This document shows, in pieces, positions 5,520 through 7,736 of a DNA stretch of 7,736 nt. The DNA lies in assembly GCA_902781245.1 (NCBI GenBank), contig CACZIP010000088.1:1-7736 (forward strand). Direction: 5' to 3'. The notes below the pieces were generated by a model, which was not told the DNA's origin, searched no databases, and saw only the letters and a list, made by a program, of their open reading frames with translations. Origin of the DNA: an uncultured Coriobacteriaceae bacterium (GTDB taxonomy: Bacteria; Actinomycetota; Coriobacteriia; Coriobacteriales; Eggerthellaceae). The number at the start of each line of letters is the position of its first letter. Positions within the stretch are counted from its first letter, which is position 1. Made by a program: the position numbers and the translations under genes.

Positions 5520-5547
5520 GCCGCACAATCCTCGGTGCGGCTTTTTT
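5384..5547 (+). ncRNA. Candidate small regulatory RNA, about 164 nt
   Basis: A promoter at 5349-5377 and a strong intrinsic terminator at 5517-5547 bound a transcript with no convincing reading frame. Predicted structure: a C/U-rich, probably unpaired 5' part (about 5396-5433) containing CCCTCCC and TCTCCTTTC; hairpin 1, a perfect 13-bp stem GGCCAGGGCCGTT/AACGGCCCTGGCC (5436-5448 with 5459-5471) with the loop CTTCCCCCTC; hairpin 2, GGGCGCT/AGCGCTC (5481-5487 with 5497-5503), followed by CTAACTC; and the terminator hairpin with the loop AATCCTCG. Several unpaired segments are complementary to Shine-Dalgarno sequences, as in C-rich trans-acting RNAs of Gram-positive bacteria. AACTCGGCAAGAAA occurs at both ends (5380-5393 and 5506-5519). 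I recognise no known family: it lacks the marks of SRP RNA, tmRNA or RNase P. Existence is inferred from signals alone. Confidence 0.6.
5517..5547 (+). terminator. Strong intrinsic terminator of the candidate small RNA
   Basis: AAAGCCGCAC (5517-5526) and GTGCGGCTTT (5535-5544) form a perfect 10-bp stem with an 8-nt loop, and the T-run extends to 5547. On the - strand there is no T-run after the hairpin, so it works for + strand transcription. The nearest upstream + strand gene, ligA, ends about 350 bases earlier behind other palindromes, which argues for a separate transcript. Confidence 0.85.
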
Positions 5548-5593
5548 GTGCGCTGAAGTCTCAGGCCTGCTGAATCGCGCCCTCGACGTATGT

Positions 5594-5634
5594 GGCACAT
5601 AAGTACCTGGTACCAGTGTGTCCTAGTGTGTCAC
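5594..5634. repeat. Palindromic GTACCTGGTAC repeat, copy 4, with partial extra arm
   Basis: GGCACATAAGTACC (5594-5607), T, GGTACCAGTGTGTC (5609-5622) form an imperfect palindrome in the opposite orientation to copies 1-3. A further arm-like GTGTGTCAC follows at 5626-5634. It lies in the 3' region of the - strand regulator gene, just beyond its terminator. Confidence 0.75.
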
Positions 5635-5641
5635 AGCCATG

Positions 5642-5671
5642 AAAAAGGCGCCGGGTTCTCCCGACGCCTTT
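5642..5671 (-). terminator. Intrinsic terminator of the MarR-like regulator gene
   Basis: Read on the - strand, the stem AAAGGCG and CGGG pairs with CCCG and CGCCTTT around a 4-nt loop, with one A.C mismatch, and is followed by a T-run (5646-5642). It lies 28 bases past the stop codon of the - strand regulator. Confidence 0.85.
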
Positions 5672-5698
5672 GCTTGCGCGTTTTATCGCGGCTGGCAA

Positions 5699-6208
5699 CT
5701 AGTGACGGCCGTGATGCTTGCAGTGGCCGTGGCCGTGACGGCGGCCGTGCTTGTGAGCCTTGTGGCCCTTCTTCTTGCCGTCGATGCCGGCTTCCTTGCA
5801 GGCGACGATCAGCTTCTCGTTGATAGCGTCGAGCTGGGCGCGCTCCTCGTCGGTCAGCGTGGCGAGGATCTGCTCGGCAATCTTGTCCTGAGCCTTCTCG
5901 TGCTTCTCGGCAACCTCACGGCCTTCGTCGGTCAGCTTGACGGCATAGGTCTTCTTGCCCTCGGCATCTTCGATGGTGACGTAGTCGTTGCGCTGGGCCT
6001 TGCGGACGATGTCCTTGAGCATCTTGCGGTTCACGCCTAGGATGGCGGTGAGCTCGCGCTGAGTGGCAGTACCATCGGAATCGAGCAGCGCGCGGAGCAG
6101 GGCGCCCTGGCCACGCTTGTAGCTCTTCGGGCCGTTCTCGTGCTGCGACAGGCGGATGAGCTTGCCAGCCTTCTTCATCTTGATGAGAGTCTTGGTGTAA
6201 TCGTTCAT
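5699..6208 (-). CDS. MarR-like winged-helix regulator with His-rich C-terminal tail
   Basis: The 169-residue protein has a winged-helix DNA-binding domain (about 33-98): GQGALLRALLDSDG, the helix-turn-helix TQRELTAILGVNRKMLKDIVRKAQRNDYV (49-77), a wing IEDAEGKKTYAVKLTDEGREVAEKH, then a helical region LTDEERAQLDAINEKL (118-133) as in MarR dimerisation helices. The tail (145-169, from KKKGHKAHKHG) has nine histidines and one cysteine and could bind Ni, Zn, Co or Cu. The start at 6208 was chosen for AGAGG seven bases upstream; the frame is open to 6250 without support. It is divergent from the substrate-binding lipoprotein gene, so control of that gene or of itself is plausible. MarR-family membership rests on fold pattern; the ligand is unknown. 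Confidence 0.85.
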   Translation of the reverse strand: MNDYTKTLIKMKKAGKLIRLSQHENGPKSYKRGQGALLRALLDSDGTATQRELTAILGVNRKMLKDIVRKAQRNDYVTIEDAEGKKTYAVKLTDEGREVAEKHEKAQDKIAEQILATLTDEERAQLDAINEKLIVACKEAGIDGKKKGHKAHKHGRRHGHGHCKHHGRH

Positions 6209-6555
6209 GTTGTTGCCTCTTCTCTTCTTAATAAATCCATTTCGGCGCAATGAGCCACTATAACGGTGTGTAAACGGAAACGAGCATTATTCACGCAACA
6301 TTCAAAAATGATATATAGCACGAGGTCAAAGCGTAGAAATGATTATTCAAAATTGCGAAGAAAACAACGAGTTTCGTCACGTTACGTACCAGAACATCAC
6401 GAATCATCACGCCGAGCAAGGATTACGCCGACGAAAAGAGCATCGTTGGTTTATTCAATCGTCATTCAAGAATAATCATAAACAGAATTATTTATATAAA
6501 AGGATAAAATGGACACGTTAGTTTCCCTATCTTCATTGATTGACAAGGAGGAGCA
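6209..6555. promoter_or_regulatory. AT-rich divergent regulatory region
   Basis: This 347-bp gap separates two divergent genes and is far more AT-rich than its neighbours. On the - strand, TATAGT (6257-6262) is a fair -10 for the regulator gene. On the + strand, TAAAAT (6505-6510) is a fair -10 for the lipoprotein gene; neither has a good -35, as expected if activators are needed. ATTCA-type motifs recur at 6286-6293, 6300-6306, 6343-6350, 6451-6458 and 6463-6469. The inverted repeats TTATTC/GAATAA (6451-6456 with 6470-6475) and AATAAT/ATTATT (6471-6476 with 6487-6492) are candidate operators. Short open frames inside it look like chance. Confidence 0.5.
6545..6551 (+). promoter_or_regulatory. 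Strong ribosome-binding site of the lipoprotein gene
   Basis: AAGGAGG is a full Shine-Dalgarno match four bases before the ATG at 6556. It fixes the start and suggests high translation. Confidence 0.85.
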
Positions 6556-7647
6556 ATGAAGAGCATTTCCAGAAGGAGCTTCGCCGCTGCAGCTGCGTCG
6601 GCTATGTTGGCGTTGACGCTGGCAGGATGCGCGTCGGGTACGAGCTCGTCAAGCGCGGCAGCGTCGAGTCAAGCTGCGAGTTCTGCGTCGGCAGCGTCGA
6701 GTGCTGCGGCAACCATGGTCAAGGACATGAATGGAGATGATGTCCTTGCGGCAGGCAGCGCCAAGAACGTTTTGACCGTCAATTCCGTCGCTACTCAGAT
6801 GGTGCTCATGGTCGGTGGCGAAGATGCCGCTGCCACGGTTGGCCAGGGCTTCCAGTATGGTGACGACAGCCTGAACAAGAAGATGTTCCCGGGCTTGGGT
6901 GACCGCAAGACCTTCACGCGCGATGACGCAACGGTCGAGAACGTGGCTGCTGTCAATCCTGGCCTCGTACTCATCGACGTGCCTGATACCGTCACTGCCC
7001 TGCGTGGAGCTGGCATCCCGACGGCGTTTCTTTCAGTGACTTCCCCTGAGACCATCATCCAGGCTATCGAGATCGTCGGCGACTCGCTCGGCGGCGATGC
7101 TGCCACGGTTGCGGCCGACTATGCTGACTACTACAACGGTGTGCTCTCCGAGATGTCCGCCAAGTCGAAGAACGTGGCTGACGCTGACAAGCCACGCGTC
7201 ATCTATCTGCGCAACGAGACCAAAACCATCGGCGCAGGCTCCATGCCCGACAACTGGATCACTACGCTGGGCGGCATCAACGTTGGTGCCGAGCTGGGTG
7301 CCAAGGGCGGTGCTGGCAGCGATGTGACCACCGAGGCTATCATCGGCGCCGATCCCGACGTCATCATCTGCGAGAACCCCGATTTGCTGGCCACCATCAC
7401 GACTGATGCGCAATACGCCAACATGACCGCCGTCAAGAACGGTGCCGTCTATCAGGCTCCACTTGGCACGGCCGTGTGGTCGATGGGCACCGCTGAGGCC
7501 CCGCTCATGGTCTACTGGGCTTCGCAGTACATCAACCCCGACCTGTATCAGGGTATTGACGTCGACCAGAAGACCACGGAGTTCTTCAAGCAGTTCTACG
7601 GCTACGACCTGTCGAAGGCCGAGTTGGACACCATTTTCCATCGTTAG
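6556..7647 (+). CDS. Metal-chelate-type ABC transporter substrate-binding lipoprotein
   Basis: The 363-residue precursor starts with SRRSFAAAAASAMLALTLAGC: a twin-arginine-like n-region, a hydrophobic core and the lipobox LAGC with lipidated C25. A Ser/Ala-rich linker (26-53) tethers the domain to the membrane. The rest fits the FhuD/BtuF/TroA-like clamp of COG0614 proteins: N-lobe (about 60-178, with TVENVAAVNPGLVLIDVPD), a linking helix (about 182-205) and C-lobe (about 210-363, with PRVIYLRN, ITTLGGINVG, PDVIICENPD and the end FYGYDLSKAELDTIF). These proteins deliver iron-siderophore, haem or corrinoid to an ABC permease; the substrate is not visible here. A terminator follows directly, so the permease and ATPase are not co-transcribed downstream. 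The divergent His-rich regulator may control it. Confidence 0.9.
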   Translation: MKSISRRSFAAAAASAMLALTLAGCASGTSSSSAAASSQAASSASAASSAAATMVKDMNGDDVLAAGSAKNVLTVNSVATQMVLMVGGEDAAATVGQGFQYGDDSLNKKMFPGLGDRKTFTRDDATVENVAAVNPGLVLIDVPDTVTALRGAGIPTAFLSVTSPETIIQAIEIVGDSLGGDAATVAADYADYYNGVLSEMSAKSKNVADADKPRVIYLRNETKTIGAGSMPDNWITTLGGINVGAELGAKGGAGSDVTTEAIIGADPDVIICENPDLLATITTDAQYANMTAVKNGAVYQAPLGTAVWSMGTAEAPLMVYWASQYINPDLYQGIDVDQKTTEFFKQFYGYDLSKAELDTIFHR

Positions 7648-7665
7648 AGTTTCCTTCCCTTCCTG

Positions 7666-7702
7666 GGCCGCCTTCGCCAACCGGCAGGGCGGCCTTCTTT
7701 TT
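7666..7702 (+). terminator. Intrinsic terminator of the lipoprotein gene
   Basis: GGCCGCC (7666-7672) and GGCGGCC (7688-7694) pair, with an inner GCC/GGC (7676-7678 with 7683-7685), followed by TTCTTTTT. It begins 18 bases after the stop codon. Confidence 0.85.
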
Positions 7703-7727
7703 GTAGTCATTGGGAATTGGAAGAAGC

Positions 7728-7733
7728 TTGACA
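7728..7733 (+). promoter_or_regulatory. Possible -35 element at window edge
   Basis: A perfect TTGACA lies just after the terminator. Its -10 would fall beyond the window, so this is only a suggestion that another + strand unit begins there. Confidence 0.3.
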
Positions 7734-7736
7734 CAT

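Noticed and set aside
5384..5547. 6S RNA, SRP RNA, tmRNA or riboswitch
   Set aside because: No long closing stem with central bubble, no SRP tetraloop motif, no tag frame or tRNA-like ends, and no + strand gene within 1 kb downstream that a riboswitch could control.
5639..6040. + strand 133-residue hydrophobic open frame that looks like a membrane protein
   Set aside because: It is the complement of the MarR-like gene; hydrophobic residues arise from reversed His/Lys/Glu codons, and it starts inside the terminator of that gene.
6266..6521. Two short + strand open frames in the divergent AT-rich gap
   Set aside because: No ribosome-binding sites, composition set by AT-rich DNA, and they overlap promoter and inverted-repeat sequence.
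7033..7734. - strand 233-residue open frame opposite the lipoprotein gene
   Set aside because: Antisense to a clear substrate-binding protein and runs through its terminator.

Overview
The window looks like a housekeeping stretch of a high-GC bacterial chromosome. Dense genes, an NAD+-dependent DNA ligase, an acpS-nnrD pair, tRNA genes with encoded CCA and many palindromic intergenic repeats built on GTACCTGGTAC fit an anaerobic actinobacterium of the class Coriobacteriia (Eggerthella/Slackia-like). This assignment is inference from style and recollection, not a database match.

Layout: (1) 1-57 is the 3' end of an unidentified + strand gene, closed by a hairpin terminator (88-115). (2) On the - strand, rdgB (XTP/dITP pyrophosphatase) and ybaK (Cys-tRNA(Pro) deacylase type) form a two-gene operon; its leader carries two tandem palindromic repeats. 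(3) On the + strand, tRNA-Pro(UGG) and tRNA-Gly(UCC) are followed by an intrinsic terminator whose U-run touches the ribosome-binding site of acpS (holo-ACP synthase). acpS overlaps nnrD (ADP-dependent NAD(P)HX dehydratase). (4) A 65-bp palindromic element fills the gap before ligA, whose 698-aa product has all expected domains. (5) The gap from 5165 to 5698 has no convincing protein gene. It holds GGGGACC-type palindromes, then a candidate small RNA with its own promoter, three hairpins and a strong terminator (about 5384-5547), then another GTACCTGGTAC palindrome and the terminator of the next gene. (6) A - strand MarR-like regulator with a His-rich tail is divergent from a + strand lipoprotein, the substrate-binding protein of a metal-chelate-type ABC importer. 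The two are separated by an AT-rich 347-bp regulatory region. The lipoprotein gene ends with its own terminator, and a possible -35 element lies at the window edge.

Functionally, rdgB (nucleotide-pool cleaning), ybaK (tRNA mischarging correction), nnrD (repair of damaged NAD(P)H), acpS (ACP activation) and ligA (NAD+-dependent strand joining) are maintenance functions. The regulator and lipoprotein form a plausible metal- or chelate-responsive unit. The most interesting item is the candidate small RNA, which shows repeated C-rich, Shine-Dalgarno-complementary segments and is bracketed by an exact 14-nt direct repeat. Next is the family of palindromic repeats that stop just short of the ribosome-binding regions of rdgB and ligA.
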